Shown: positions 17,059-27,457 of the stretch, one piece after another
Layout of the letters: each line of letters opens with the position of its first letter
How positions within the stretch are numbered: position 1 is the stretch's first letter
NCBI GenBank assembly: GCA_040080965.1
Contig: JBEBHH010000006.1
Span: forward strand, 62,001 to 126,000
Origin: SHZI01 sp040080965
GTDB lineage: Bacteria; Pseudomonadota; Gammaproteobacteria; Steroidobacterales; GCA-2729495
Length of the DNA stretch: 64,000 nt
Direction of reading: 5' to 3'
Notes under the pieces: generated by a model
Seen by the model: the letters and a program-made list of their open reading frames with translations, nothing else
Databases searched by the model: none
Told to the model about the DNA's origin: nothing
Made by a program: the position numbers and the translations under genes

Positions 17059-18250
17059 GCCGGGAGCGGCCACCTGACTTCGCCCTGGCCGCCAGCACCG
17101 CGACGGCGGGCAGGACGGTGCCGTCCAGGAACTCGAGGAAGGCGCCCCCGCCCGTCGAGACGTAGGAAACCTGGCGGGTGAGTCCGTACTTCTCGAGTGC
17201 GGCCAGCGTGTCGCCGCCGCCGGCCACGCTGAAGGCCTTCGACTTCGCCACGGCCTGGGCCAGGCGCTTCGTGCCGCGGCCGAACCGGTCGATCTCGAAG
17301 ACGCCAACCGGGCCGTTCCAGATGATCGTTCCGGCGCGGGCAATCAGCCGCGCGTAGAGCTCGGCCGTGCGCGGCCCGATGTCCAGGATGAGGTCCGCCG
17401 GGCCCACCTTGTTCACGGGCCTGGTCGCAGCGGCAGCCTTGGGCGAGATCGCCTTTGCCACAACCACGTCGGTCGGCACCGGGATGGAGGCCCTGAAGCC
17501 CTTGCCGGCGAGTCGCCGCGCCTCGGGCAGCAGGTCTTTCTCATAGAGCGACTTGCCCACCGGGTGCCCGGCGGCCGCAATGAACGTGTTGGCGATGCCG
17601 CCACCGACGATCAACTGGTCCACCTGCCGCGCCAGGGACTTCAGCACCATGAGCTTGGTGGACACCTTGGAGCCGCCGACGATGGCCACCACGGGCCGCG
17701 CCGGCTTCCGGAGCACGCGCTCGAGCGCCTCGAGCTCGGCCATCAGCAACGGGCCCGCGCAGGCCACCGGCGCGTACTTCGCGACGCCGTGGGTGCTGGC
17801 CTCGGCCCGGTGGGCCGTGCCGAAGGCATCCATGACGAAGATGTCGCAGAGCTTCGCCATCTGCTTCGCCAGCGCCGGGGAGTTCTTCTTCTCGCCCGGA
17901 TTGAAACGCACGTTCTCGCAGAGAACCACCTCGCCGTCGGTGATCTCGAAGCCGTTCAGCCACTCCCGCACCAGCGGCACGGGCTGGCCCAGCAGCTCCG
18001 CGAGGCGGTTCGCCACCGGCCGCAGCGAGAGAGCGGGATCGTAGACGCCCTCCTTGGGCCGTCCGAGGTGGGACAGCAGGATCACGGCGGCGCCCCGCTG
18101 GAGGGCGAGGCGGATGGTCGGCAGCGCGGCGAGGATGCGTGCCTCGCTGGTGACGCGGCCGTCCTTCACCGGGACGTTGAAGTCGACGCGGATGAGCACC
18201 CGCTTGCCCGCGAGGCTCTGGTCAGTCATGCGCAATACGTTGGTGGTCAT
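17039..18250 (-). CDS. pgk: Phosphoglycerate kinase
   Basis: Reversibly transfers phosphate from 1,3-bisphosphoglycerate to ADP. About 403 residues with RVDFNVPVKDG, LSHLGRPKEG, VVAIVGGSKVSTKL, WNGPVGVFE and the glycine-rich VAGGGDTLAAL, all diagnostic. The ATG at 18250 overlaps the gapA TGA as ATGA; a second ATG at 18229 gives the more usual MTDQSLAGKRV start. The basic Arg/Ala-rich C-terminus (RSRRARAGK) extends past the family norm. Confidence 0.96.
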   Translation of the reverse strand: MTTNVLRMTDQSLAGKRVLIRVDFNVPVKDGRVTSEARILAALPTIRLALQRGAAVILLSHLGRPKEGVYDPALSLRPVANRLAELLGQPVPLVREWLNGFEITDGEVVLCENVRFNPGEKKNSPALAKQMAKLCDIFVMDAFGTAHRAEASTHGVAKYAPVACAGPLLMAELEALERVLRKPARPVVAIVGGSKVSTKLMVLKSLARQVDQLIVGGGIANTFIAAAGHPVGKSLYEKDLLPEARRLAGKGFRASIPVPTDVVVAKAISPKAAAATRPVNKVGPADLILDIGPRTAELYARLIARAGTIIWNGPVGVFEIDRFGRGTKRLAQAVAKSKAFSVAGGGDTLAALEKYGLTRQVSYVSTGGGAFLEFLDGTVLPAVAVLAARAKSGGRSRRARAGK

Positions 18251-19260
18251 TTTGCGTTGATCAGCGCCAGGGTGGTGTCGAGCATGCGGTTGGAGAAGCC
18301 CCACTCGTTGTCGTACCAGCTGAGCACCTTGACGAGAGTGCCACCGCCGACCCGCGTCTGGGTGGAGTCGAAGATGGAGCTGCGCGGATCGTGGTTGAAG
18401 TCCACGGACACCAGGGGCTCCGTGTTGTAGCCGAGGATGCCCTTCAGCTCGCCTTCCGACGCCGCCTTGAGGATGCCGTTGACCTCGTCCACGGTCGTGG
18501 CGCGGGCCGCCGTGAACGTGAGATCCACCACCGACACGTTGATGGTGGGGACGCGCATCGCGAAGCCATCGAGCTTGCCATTTAGTTCCGGGAGCACGAG
18601 CCCCACCGCAGCAGCGGCGCCCGTCTTGGTCGGGATCATCGACATGGTGGCCGAACGCGCCCGTCGCAGGTCCTCGTGGTAGACGTCGGTGAGCACCTGG
18701 TCGTTGGTGTAGGCGTGGATCGTGGTCATGAGGCCCTGGACCACACCGAGCTTCTCGTGCAGCGGCTTGACCAGCGGCGCAAGGCAGTTCGTGGTGCACG
18801 AGGCATTGGAGATGACCGTGTGGGCGGCCTTCAGCGACTTGTGGTTGACGCCGTAGACGATCGTGGCGTCCACGTCCTTGCCGCCGGGAGCGGAGATGAC
18901 CACCTTCTTCGCGCCGCCCTGCAGGTGCGCGGAAGCCTTCTCCTTGCTCGTGAACAGGCCCGTGCACTCGAGCACGACGTCGACGCCCATTTCGCCCCAG
19001 GGCAGTTCGGCCGGGTTGCGCTTGGCGAGGACGCGGATCCTGTCGCCATTCACGACCATGTGGTCGCCGTCGACGGCCACGGTGCCGGGGAACTTGCCGT
19101 GGGCGGTGTCGTGGCGCGTGAGGTGCGCGTTGGTCTTCGCATCCCCGAGGTCGTTGATGGCGACGATGGCGATCTCGCCGTTTCGCTTGCCCTCGTACAG
19201 GGCGCGAAGGACATTGCGGCCAATGCGGCCGTAACCATTGATTGCAACTTTGACGGGCAT
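18247..19260 (-). CDS. gapA: Glyceraldehyde 3-phosphate dehydrogenase, type I
   Basis: NAD-dependent oxidative phosphorylation of glyceraldehyde 3-phosphate. The 337 residues have the Rossmann motif INGYGRIGRNVLRA, the catalytic Cys in SNASCTTNCLAP, and the partner His in TTIHAYTNDQ. WYDNEWGFSNRM near the end is typical. It lies 24 bases after tkt and overlaps pgk, so the three are very likely one transcript. Confidence 0.97.
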   Translation of the reverse strand: MPVKVAINGYGRIGRNVLRALYEGKRNGEIAIVAINDLGDAKTNAHLTRHDTAHGKFPGTVAVDGDHMVVNGDRIRVLAKRNPAELPWGEMGVDVVLECTGLFTSKEKASAHLQGGAKKVVISAPGGKDVDATIVYGVNHKSLKAAHTVISNASCTTNCLAPLVKPLHEKLGVVQGLMTTIHAYTNDQVLTDVYHEDLRRARSATMSMIPTKTGAAAAVGLVLPELNGKLDGFAMRVPTINVSVVDLTFTAARATTVDEVNGILKAASEGELKGILGYNTEPLVSVDFNHDPRSSIFDSTQTRVGGGTLVKVLSWYDNEWGFSNRMLDTTLALINAK

Positions 19261-19284
19261 CCGGACGACTCCTAGAGACTCAAG

Positions 19285-21312
19285 CTACGCGCCGAGCAAT
19301 TCCAGCGCTTCCTTCGCAACGCGCTCCGGCGTGAAGCCGAAGTGCAGAAACAGGTCCTTGGCGGGGGCCGACTTGCCGAAGGTGTCGAGCCCGACGATGC
19401 GGCCCGCGGGGCCGACCCAGCGATGCCAGCCGTCTGTTACTCCCGCCTCGATGGCAATGCGGCGCTTCACGGCAGCCGGCAGCACGGACTCCTGCCAGGC
19501 AGCGTCCTGGGCAGCGAACAGCGTCGGGCAGGGCATGGAGACCACACGCACGCCGTGGCCCTTGGCGGTCAGTGCGTCGGCGGCGGCGACGGCCAGGGCG
19601 ACTTCGGAGCCGGTGGCGATCAGGATCAGGTCCACTTTGGCCACGTCCCGCAGGACGTAACCGCCCCGGCGGATGGCCGCGATCTGGCCGGCCTGGCGGG
19701 GCTGCGCAGGCAGCGCCTGGCGGGTGAGCACCAGGCTGCTGGGGCCATTGGCCCGCTCGATGGAGTCCTGCCAGGCAACCGCGGTTTCCACCGCGTCGCA
19801 GGGCCGCCAGACCCGCATATTGGGAATGAGGCGGAGGCTCGCGGTGTGCTCCACCGCCTGGTGCGTCGGGCCGTCTTCCCCGAGGCCGATCGAGTCGTGG
19901 GTGAAGACGAAGATCACGCGGAGCTCCATCAGCGCGGCCATGCGCAGCGCGTTCCGCGAATAGTCCGAGAACGTGAGGAACGTGCCGCCGAACGGGATGT
20001 AGCCGCCGTGCAGGGCGATGCCGTTCATCGCCGCCGACATGCCGAACTCGCGGACGCCCCAGGAGATGTAGTTGCCCGCGACGTGGCCGGGGCCGATCGT
20101 CACCGCGGCCTTGGTGCGGGTCAGGTTGGAGCCTGTCAGGTCGGCAGAGCCGCCGAACAGTTCCGGCAGCACGGGAACGAACGCGTTCAGGGCGTCCTCC
20201 GACGACTTCCGCGTGGCCTTGGCGCCCGTGTCGGCCGCGATCTTCGCGATGGCAGTTTCCGCCTGGGTGGGCCAGGCCTTCGTCAGCTGGCCGGCCATGC
20301 GCCGGCTGAATTCGGCGGCGAGCTCCGGGTAATCGGCGGCATAGGCGGCAAACAGGTCGCGCCACTGCTTCTCGAGCCGGGCGCCGAGATCGTGGGCGTC
20401 CCAGCCGGCGCGGATGGCCTCCGGCACCTCGAAGGGCGGCGCCGTCCAGCCCAGGAATTTCCGGGCGGCGGCGGCCTCGTCCGGGCCGAGCGCCTCGCCG
20501 TGCACCTTCTCGGTGCCCTGCTTGTTCGGGGCGCCCCAGCCGATGACGGTCTTGCAGCAGATGAGCGACGGCCGGGACGTCTCGGCCGTCGCGGCCTCGA
20601 TGGCCTTGCTGACCGCCGCGGGGTCGTGGCCGTCCACGCCGGCGACCACGTGCCAGCCGTAGGCGCGGAAACGGGCCGGGGTGTCGTCGGTGAACCAGTT
20701 GGCCACGTGCCCGTCGATGGAAATGCCGTTGTCGTCGTAGAGGCAGATCAGCTTGCCGAGTCCCAGGGTCCCGGCGAGGGAACACGCCTCGTGGGAGATG
20801 CCCTCCATCAGGCAGCCGTCACCCAGGAACACCCAGGTGCGGTGGTCCACCACGGGGAAGCCCGGGCGGTTGAACTCGGCGGCGAGCAGTTTCTCGGCCA
20901 GCGCCATGCCCACGGCATTGGCCAGGCCCTGGCCCAGGGGCCCGGTGGTGGTCTCGATGCCGAGGTGCAGGTCCCGCTCGGGGTGGCCGGCGGTGTGGGA
21001 GCCCAGCTGCCGGAAGCGGCGGATGTCGTCGAGGGACAGCGGGTAACCGGTCAGGTTCAGCACGGAATACAGCAGCATCGACCCGTGGCCGTTCGACAGG
21101 ACGAAGCGGTCGCGGTCGGGCCAGGCGGGGTTGGCGGGGTTGTGCCGGAGGAAGTCGTTCCAGAGCACCTCGGCCATGTCGGCCATGCCCATGGGCATGC
21201 CGGGGTGCCCTGACTTGGCCTGTTCGACCGCGTCGAGGGACAGGACCCGGATGGCATTCGCGAGCTTGCGGCGCTCGGCGGCAGGGCGGGACGTGCGGGC
21301 TGTGGCTGGCAT
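19285..21312 (-). CDS. tkt: Transketolase
   Basis: TPP-dependent transfer of two-carbon units in the pentose phosphate pathway. The 675 residues include SGHPGMPMGMA, the TPP-binding GDGCLMEGISHEA, GWHVVAGVDGHD, and DSIGLGEDGPTHQ in the pyrimidine-binding domain. The ATG at 21312 is preceded by GGGGGAACC; upstream in-frame codons lack a good site. It heads the minus-strand glycolytic series and is divergent from metK. Confidence 0.97.
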   Translation of the reverse strand: MPATARTSRPAAERRKLANAIRVLSLDAVEQAKSGHPGMPMGMADMAEVLWNDFLRHNPANPAWPDRDRFVLSNGHGSMLLYSVLNLTGYPLSLDDIRRFRQLGSHTAGHPERDLHLGIETTTGPLGQGLANAVGMALAEKLLAAEFNRPGFPVVDHRTWVFLGDGCLMEGISHEACSLAGTLGLGKLICLYDDNGISIDGHVANWFTDDTPARFRAYGWHVVAGVDGHDPAAVSKAIEAATAETSRPSLICCKTVIGWGAPNKQGTEKVHGEALGPDEAAAARKFLGWTAPPFEVPEAIRAGWDAHDLGARLEKQWRDLFAAYAADYPELAAEFSRRMAGQLTKAWPTQAETAIAKIAADTGAKATRKSSEDALNAFVPVLPELFGGSADLTGSNLTRTKAAVTIGPGHVAGNYISWGVREFGMSAAMNGIALHGGYIPFGGTFLTFSDYSRNALRMAALMELRVIFVFTHDSIGLGEDGPTHQAVEHTASLRLIPNMRVWRPCDAVETAVAWQDSIERANGPSSLVLTRQALPAQPRQAGQIAAIRRGGYVLRDVAKVDLILIATGSEVALAVAAADALTAKGHGVRVVSMPCPTLFAAQDAAWQESVLPAAVKRRIAIEAGVTDGWHRWVGPAGRIVGLDTFGKSAPAKDLFLHFGFTPERVAKEALELLGA

Positions 21313-21482
21313 GGTTCCCCCAACGCTCCGGGACGAGTGATGAGGAAATGCTCGAAAAAGCCCGTTGCGGGCGCGCATTGTCGCGTAACAGTGCTGGAGC
21401 CGCAACGGTCCCGTCCCCTCCGCTTATGTCCGTCCCGGGTCCGGCACGGCGTCGAAGGCCGGCAAGGCGGGGGGCCTCCGTC

Positions 21483-21488
21483 TATAAT
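21483..21488 (+). promoter_or_regulatory. -10 TATAAT upstream of metK
   Basis: A consensus TATAAT ends 32 bases before the metK ATG at 21521. The -35 is not consensus. The 208-bp tkt-metK gap shows no recognisable SAM riboswitch. Confidence 0.5.
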
Positions 21489-21520
21489 TCCCGCCCCGCA
21501 TCACCACAACCGGACAGTTC

Positions 21521-22693
<1,173 letters not shown>

Positions 22694-22747
22694 TCCTGCC
22701 CCGAAAGCCACCAGCCAGCCCAACAGCCAGAATCCAAGGACGCCCAC

Positions 22748-24061
22748 ATGAGCACCAAGCCAGTTTTCGCCAGCAAGGACGACTTCCGGGTCGCCGACAT
22801 CAACCTCGCGGCCTGGGGCCGCAAGGAGATCCTGATAGCCGAAACGGAGATGCCGGGCCTCATGGCGCTGCGGGAGGAGTTCGGCAAGGCGCAGCCGCTG
22901 AAGGGCGCCCGGATCGCCGGCTGCCTGCACATGACGATCCAGACGGCGGTGCTGATCGAGACCCTCGTGAAGCTGGGTGCCGAGGTCCGCTGGTCCTCCT
23001 GCAACATCTTCTCCACCCAGGATCACGCCGCCTCGGCCATCGCCGCCGCGGGGGTTCCGGTGTTCGCCTGGAAGGGCGAGACCGAGGAAGAGTACTGGTG
23101 GTGCGTCGAGCAGACGGTGCGGGGACCCAACGGCTGGGTGCCCAACATGATCCTGGATGACGGCGGCGACCTGACGGCCATCCTCCACGACAAGTATCCC
23201 GAGCTCATGAAGGACGTGCGGGGCATCTCCGAGGAGACCACCACTGGCGTTGGCCGGCTCTACGAGATGGCGACCACCGGCCGGCTGATGTGCCCGGCCA
23301 TCAATGTGAACGACTCCGTCACCAAGTCCAAGTTCGACAACCTCTACGGCTGCCGCGAGTCGCTGGTGGACGGCATCAAGCGGGCGACCGACGTGATGAT
23401 CGCCGGCAAGATCGCCGTCGTCGCCGGCTACGGCGACGTGGGCAAGGGCTGCGCCCAGTCCCTGCGCGGCCTCGGCGCCACGGTGTGGATCACCGAGATC
23501 GACCCGATCAACGCCCTGCAGGCCGCCATGGAGGGCTACCGCGTGGTCACCATGGACCACGCCGCCGACAAGGCCGACATCTTCGTCAGCGCCACGGGCA
23601 ACTTCGGCGTGATCACCCACGATCACATGGCGAAGATGAAGAACCAGTCCATCGTCTGCAACATCGGCCACTTCGACAGCGAGATCGACGTGGCCAGCCT
23701 GCGCAAGCTGAAGTGGGAGAACATCAAGCCCCAGGTGGACCACATCATCTTCCCGGACGGCAAGCGGATCATCCTGCTCGCCGAGGGCCGGCTGGTGAAC
23801 CTGGGCTGCGCCACGGGGCACCCCAGCTTCGTCATGTCGAACTCCTTCACCAACCAGGTGCTGGCCCAGATGGACCTCTGGCAGAACCCGACGAAGTACG
23901 AGAAGAAGGTCTACGTGCTGCCCAAGCACCTGGACGAGAAGGTCGCGCGCCTGCACCTGAAGAAGATCGGCGTCGAGCTGACGAAGCTCACCCAGCAGCA
24001 GGCCGACTACCTCCGCGTCCCGGTCGAAGGGCCTTACAAGCCGGACCACTACCGCTATTGA
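22748..24061 (+). CDS. ahcY: Adenosylhomocysteinase
   Basis: Reversibly hydrolyses S-adenosylhomocysteine to adenosine and homocysteine, relieving product inhibition of methyltransferases. The 437 residues contain the NAD-binding GYGDVGKGCAQ, LHMTIQTAVLIETL, SSCNIFSTQDHAA, and the C-terminal KPDHYRY, in which Lys and Tyr close the NAD site. Spacing suggests cotranscription with metK. No SAH riboswitch was recognised upstream. Confidence 0.98.
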   Translation: MSTKPVFASKDDFRVADINLAAWGRKEILIAETEMPGLMALREEFGKAQPLKGARIAGCLHMTIQTAVLIETLVKLGAEVRWSSCNIFSTQDHAASAIAAAGVPVFAWKGETEEEYWWCVEQTVRGPNGWVPNMILDDGGDLTAILHDKYPELMKDVRGISEETTTGVGRLYEMATTGRLMCPAINVNDSVTKSKFDNLYGCRESLVDGIKRATDVMIAGKIAVVAGYGDVGKGCAQSLRGLGATVWITEIDPINALQAAMEGYRVVTMDHAADKADIFVSATGNFGVITHDHMAKMKNQSIVCNIGHFDSEIDVASLRKLKWENIKPQVDHIIFPDGKRIILLAEGRLVNLGCATGHPSFVMSNSFTNQVLAQMDLWQNPTKYEKKVYVLPKHLDEKVARLHLKKIGVELTKLTQQQADYLRVPVEGPYKPDHYRY

Positions 24062-24065
24062 GGCA

Positions 24066-24155
24066 GTAGGAGCGCCGACCGGCGCGACCCCGTCCCGGGA
24101 GAGACTCGCGGACTCGATTCTCCCGGGACGGGGTCGCGCCTGAAGGCGCTCCTGC
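24066..24155. repeat. REP-type palindrome, copy B (full, core inverted)
   Basis: A 90-bp element five bases after the ahcY stop. The left arm begins GTAGGAGCGCCGACCGGCG; the right arm is a variant ending CTTCAGGCGC-type on the other strand, then GCAGGAGCG. The core reads GAGACTCGCGGACTCGATTC, the reverse complement of the core in copies A and D. The inner stem is CCGTCCCGGG paired with CCCGGGACGG, different from other copies but still fully complementary. Confidence 0.9.
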
Positions 24156-24164
24156 GGCTCCATC

Positions 24165-24902
24165 ATGCAGCCCACAGATTCCCGCCTCCCATCGTCCAGC
24201 GTCCCCGGCCTCATCCCCACCCTGAACAACACGGGGTGGATGACGGAGACGCTGGACGAGTGCTCCCGGGCGTTCACGGAATACGCGGGCACGGTGCGGG
24301 GTGAGTGCCTGGACATCGGCTGCGCCTACGGGGTGGCCACCCTGCCCGCCCTGGCCAACGGCGCGCGGATCCTGGCCAGCGACCTGGAACCCAGGCACCT
24401 GGAGATCCTCGCGGCGCGGGTACCAGCGGCCGATCGCCCCCGGTTCCGCAGCCAGCCCGGACGGCTGCCGGACGTGGACTTCCCGGCGGGCAGCTTCGAC
24501 GCCATCCTCTGCGCGCGGGCCCTGCACTTCCTGCTGCCCCGGGATATCGGGATCACCGTCCGCAAGATGTTCGACTGGCTGGCGCCCGGGGGCCGGGTCT
24601 TCCTCATCACCGACAGCCCCTACGTCGGGCCCTGGTGGAAGGGCGCGCCGGAATACGAGCGGCGCAAGCGCGAGGGGTGCCCGTGGCCCGGTTTCGTCAG
24701 CAACTACGCCGCGCTCCTGCCGCCCGGGACGGACCCGACGAAGCACCCGACCTTCATCCACCCGCTGGATCCCGACATCCTGCGGCGGGTCACCGGGGCA
24801 GCCGGCTTCGAGGTGCTGGAAGCCACGTTCCTGCGGGGCGGCGGCAAGTCGGCAACGGGCCGCGAACACGCCGGCGTCATCGCCCGGAAGCCCGCCGAAT
24901 AA
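24165..24902 (+). CDS. Class I SAM-dependent methyltransferase
   Basis: A 245-residue Rossmann methyltransferase. Motif I CLDIGCAYGVATL is at about 47-59, an acidic end of strand 2 lies in ASDLEPRH, motif IV is in FDAILCARALHFL, and GGRVFLITDSPY follows. The substrate is unknown. Its place after metK-ahcY and a REP element may simply be chance clustering of SAM genes. The ATG at 24165 lies nine bases beyond the REP end, so its leader carries that hairpin if it is cotranscribed. Confidence 0.83.
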   Translation: MQPTDSRLPSSSVPGLIPTLNNTGWMTETLDECSRAFTEYAGTVRGECLDIGCAYGVATLPALANGARILASDLEPRHLEILAARVPAADRPRFRSQPGRLPDVDFPAGSFDAILCARALHFLLPRDIGITVRKMFDWLAPGGRVFLITDSPYVGPWWKGAPEYERRKREGCPWPGFVSNYAALLPPGTDPTKHPTFIHPLDPDILRRVTGAAGFEVLEATFLRGGGKSATGREHAGVIARKPAE

Positions 24903-24989
24903 CGCGACCGTCGTCGCATAATCCGGGCGCCCGCCGCCACCTGCCGTGGCGTCTGCGAAACACGTTCGCCGGCCCGCGGGCGCCGCCGT

Positions 24990-24995
24990 TATAGT
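24990..24995 (+). promoter_or_regulatory. -10-like TATAGT just before cpdA
   Basis: TATAGT ends six bases before the proposed GTG at 25002, so transcription would begin at or beside the start codon. A leaderless cpdA mRNA is plausible. Confidence 0.35.
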
Positions 24996-25001
24996 CACGG
25001 C

Positions 25002-25757
25002 GTGGCACTTCCCCTGCGCATACTGCACATCACCGACCCGCACCTCCACGCGCAGCGCGAGGCGCGGATGCGCGGCGTCAATACGGACGACACGCTGGTG
25101 GCAACCCTGGCCCACGCGCTGGCCGGTCCCCGGCGCCCCGACCTGGTCCTGGCCACGGGCGACCTGGTCCAGGACGAGACCCGCGCCGGCTACGAACGCT
25201 TCCACGCACTGCTCGGCGCACTCGGCCTCCCCGTCTACTGCCTGCCGGGCAACCACGACGACCCGGCGCTGATGCGCGAGGTGCTGTCCGCGCCGCCGTT
25301 CCAGTTCTGCGGCGTCACCGAGCACGGGGGCTGGTCGCTGATCCTGCTGAACAGCTTCGCCCGGCACGACGACGGCGGCGTGCTGGCGGCGGAAGACCTC
25401 GACCTGCTGGAACGGACCCTGTCCCGCGGCAACTCCGCCCACTACCTGGTCGCGCTGCACCACCAGCCGGTGCCCATGGGCAGCCTGTGGCTGGACAGCG
25501 TTCCCCTGCGCAACGCGGATGAATTCCTAGCCATCTGCGACCGGCATTCCGCGATCCGCGGCATCGTCTGGGGCCACGTCCACCAGGCCTCGGACCGGGA
25601 ACGCCGCGGCGTGCGGCTCCTGAGCACGCCCTCCACCTGCGCCCAGTTCAGGCCGGGATCGGACAAGTTCGCGCTCGACACGCGCCCGCCGGGCTACCGG
25701 TGGATCGATCTGCATCCGGATGGCAGCATCGACAGCACGGTAGTCTGGGTGGAGTGA
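25002..25757 (+). CDS. cpdA: 3',5'-cAMP phosphodiesterase, CpdA-like metallophosphatase
   Basis: A 251-residue calcineurin-like phosphoesterase with the full metal set: ITDPHLH, ATGDLVQD, LPGNHDD, LHHQPVP and WGHVHQ. Length and motif spacing fit CpdA, which degrades cAMP in the cytoplasm. It starts at GTG 25002 with no clear Shine-Dalgarno and a -10-like hexamer directly upstream. The next gene follows after five bases. Confidence 0.88.
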   Translation: MALPLRILHITDPHLHAQREARMRGVNTDDTLVATLAHALAGPRRPDLVLATGDLVQDETRAGYERFHALLGALGLPVYCLPGNHDDPALMREVLSAPPFQFCGVTEHGGWSLILLNSFARHDDGGVLAAEDLDLLERTLSRGNSAHYLVALHHQPVPMGSLWLDSVPLRNADEFLAICDRHSAIRGIVWGHVHQASDRERRGVRLLSTPSTCAQFRPGSDKFALDTRPPGYRWIDLHPDGSIDSTVVWVE

Positions 25758-25762
25758 CGACC

Positions 25763-26653
25763 ATGCCCAGGACCCTCCTCCGGTCCCTGCCCCGCGGGAT
25801 GCGCACGCTGGCGCTGGTGGTCCTCGCCTTCCACGCGGCTGCTGCCCCTGCCCTGCCCCTGTGGGAGCTAACGGGCACGAGCAACCGGATCGTGTTGCTC
25901 GGATCCATCCACTTCCTCCGGGCCGCCGACTACCCGCTGGCCCCGGCCATCACGGCCGCCTTCGATGATGCCGACGTCGTCCTGATGGAAATCGACATGG
26001 ACGACCTGGACCCGGTCGCCAGCGCACAGACCATCGCCACGCTGGCCCAGGACAGCAAGGGGCGGAAACTGCCCGAACTGCTGGGGCCGAATGCCTGGCA
26101 GGCGGCTTCTGCGGAAGCCCGCAAGCTCGGGCTGGACCTGACGCCGATGACACCGTTCGAGCCCTGGTACGCGGCCATCGTGGTCTCGCAGCTGCGCCTC
26201 GCCCAGCTGGGCTTCGACCCGTCGCTGGGCGTGGAAACGCGCCTGGCCGCCGACGCGAAGCGCAGCGGTAAGGAAATCCGGGGCCTGGAAACCCTCGAGG
26301 GCCAGCTCGGCGCCCTGGACAAGCTCTCGGCGGACGCCCAGCGGCAGTTCCTCCAGAGCACGCTGGAGGAAGCCGGCGAGGTCGGCGACATGGCGGACGG
26401 CATGATCGCGGCGTGGAAGGCCGGCGATACGCAGGCCCTCGACGACGACATGCTAGCCAGCGTCCGCGAGCAGCCCGAGGTCTACCGGTCGCTGATCGTG
26501 CGGCGGAACGAGCACTTCGCTGACGCCATCGGCGAGCTGGTGGACGGGAACAAGGACTACCTGATCATCGTCGGTGCGCTGCATCTGGTCGGGCCCGATG
26601 GCGTCCTCCGGATGCTCGAGCGGGAGGGCATCGATTCCCGGCAGATCCGTTGA
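25763..26653 (+). CDS. TraB/GumN family protein (exported)
   Basis: A 296-residue protein with a signal peptide (TLALVVLAFHAAAAPALP) and the family GxxH pairs: LLGSIHFLR near the mature N-terminus and IIVGALHLVG near the C-terminus, plus the conserved acidic VLMEIDMDD. The fold is related to TIKI/PrgY metalloproteases; GumN sits in the Xanthomonas gum cluster but its role is unclear. Here the protein would act in the periplasm or envelope. It immediately follows cpdA. Confidence 0.85.
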   Translation: MPRTLLRSLPRGMRTLALVVLAFHAAAAPALPLWELTGTSNRIVLLGSIHFLRAADYPLAPAITAAFDDADVVLMEIDMDDLDPVASAQTIATLAQDSKGRKLPELLGPNAWQAASAEARKLGLDLTPMTPFEPWYAAIVVSQLRLAQLGFDPSLGVETRLAADAKRSGKEIRGLETLEGQLGALDKLSADAQRQFLQSTLEEAGEVGDMADGMIAAWKAGDTQALDDDMLASVREQPEVYRSLIVRRNEHFADAIGELVDGNKDYLIIVGALHLVGPDGVLRMLEREGIDSRQIR

Positions 26654-26683
26654 CGGTGGGCGCGACGGGCACGCCCCGGCGGA

Positions 26684-26848
26684 CTAGACCTCGACCATCT
26701 CGAAATCTTCCTTGCCGGCGCCGCAGTCCGGGCACCGCCAGGACAGGGGAACATCCTCCCAGCGGGTTCCTGGCACCAGGCCCGATTCGGGAGCGCCCGC
26801 CCTCTCGTCGTAGAGAAAGCCACAGATCAGGCACATGTAGGTTTTCAT
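26684..26848 (-). CDS. Rubredoxin
   Basis: A 54-residue electron carrier with a single iron bound by four cysteines. CLICG is near residues 6-10 and CPDCGAGKEDFEMVEV is at the C-terminus. The length is that of single-domain bacterial rubredoxins, which serve alkane hydroxylases, peroxide/superoxide reductases or other partners; none is adjacent, so the partner is unknown. The ATG at 26848 lies 15 bases after the LON-domain gene on the same strand. Confidence 0.95.
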   Translation of the reverse strand: MKTYMCLICGFLYDERAGAPESGLVPGTRWEDVPLSWRCPDCGAGKEDFEMVEV

Positions 26849-26863
26849 CGCGACTTCGTCTTC

Positions 26864-27457
26864 CTATTGCGGCTTCTCACGCCGGAACGGACGGAGCATC
26901 GGCCGCAGGAATTGCAGCAGCTCGACGGGATCGGTCAGTTCCAGGCACCGTTGCTTGTCGGCCGGCGGCATCGGCAGGATCTCGGCGAGTCGGCAGCCAA
27001 CCCATGCCGCGTCGTCGTAGCGCTTCTCGATGGCATCGTACAGCCGGCCGAGGTCGTCGATCACCGACGCGAGCAGCGTGGCCAGCGGCCGGAATTCCTC
27101 CGGGAGCGGTTGGGTCGGGATCTCCGGCAGGATTTCCACGTCGCCCAGGTAGAGGCCGTCCGCCTGCCGCGTGACGCCGTGCAGCCGGAACTGGCGGGTG
27201 CCCCGGGCCGTGATGCCCAGGATGCCGTCGCTGCCCTGGTACCAGTCCACGATGCGCGCCAGGGTGCCCACGTCGCTGGTCTCCACCTGGCCCGTGTCCT
27301 TGCCATTGACGATGAGCACCACGCCGAACTCGGATTCCTGCCGGAGGCAGCGGCTGATCATGTCCAGGTAGCGGGGCTCGAAAATGCGCAGCGGGAGCGG
27401 ACCGCCCGGGAACAGAACCGTGCCCAGGGGAAACAGCGGGATCGTCTGCCACGTCAC
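26864..27457 (-). CDS. LON peptidase N-terminal substrate-binding domain protein
   Basis: A 197-residue stand-alone LON substrate-binding domain. It opens TIPLFPLGTVLFPGGPLPLRIFEPRYLDM, split here as IPLFPLGTVLFPGG then LRIFEPRYLDM, and has no ATPase or protease domain. Such proteins are widespread; their function is not established. The GTG start overlaps the mpl TGA as GTGA, so it is translationally coupled to mpl. Confidence 0.88.
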   Translation of the reverse strand: MTWQTIPLFPLGTVLFPGGPLPLRIFEPRYLDMISRCLRQESEFGVVLIVNGKDTGQVETSDVGTLARIVDWYQGSDGILGITARGTRQFRLHGVTRQADGLYLGDVEILPEIPTQPLPEEFRPLATLLASVIDDLGRLYDAIEKRYDDAAWVGCRLAEILPMPPADKQRCLELTDPVELLQFLRPMLRPFRREKPQ

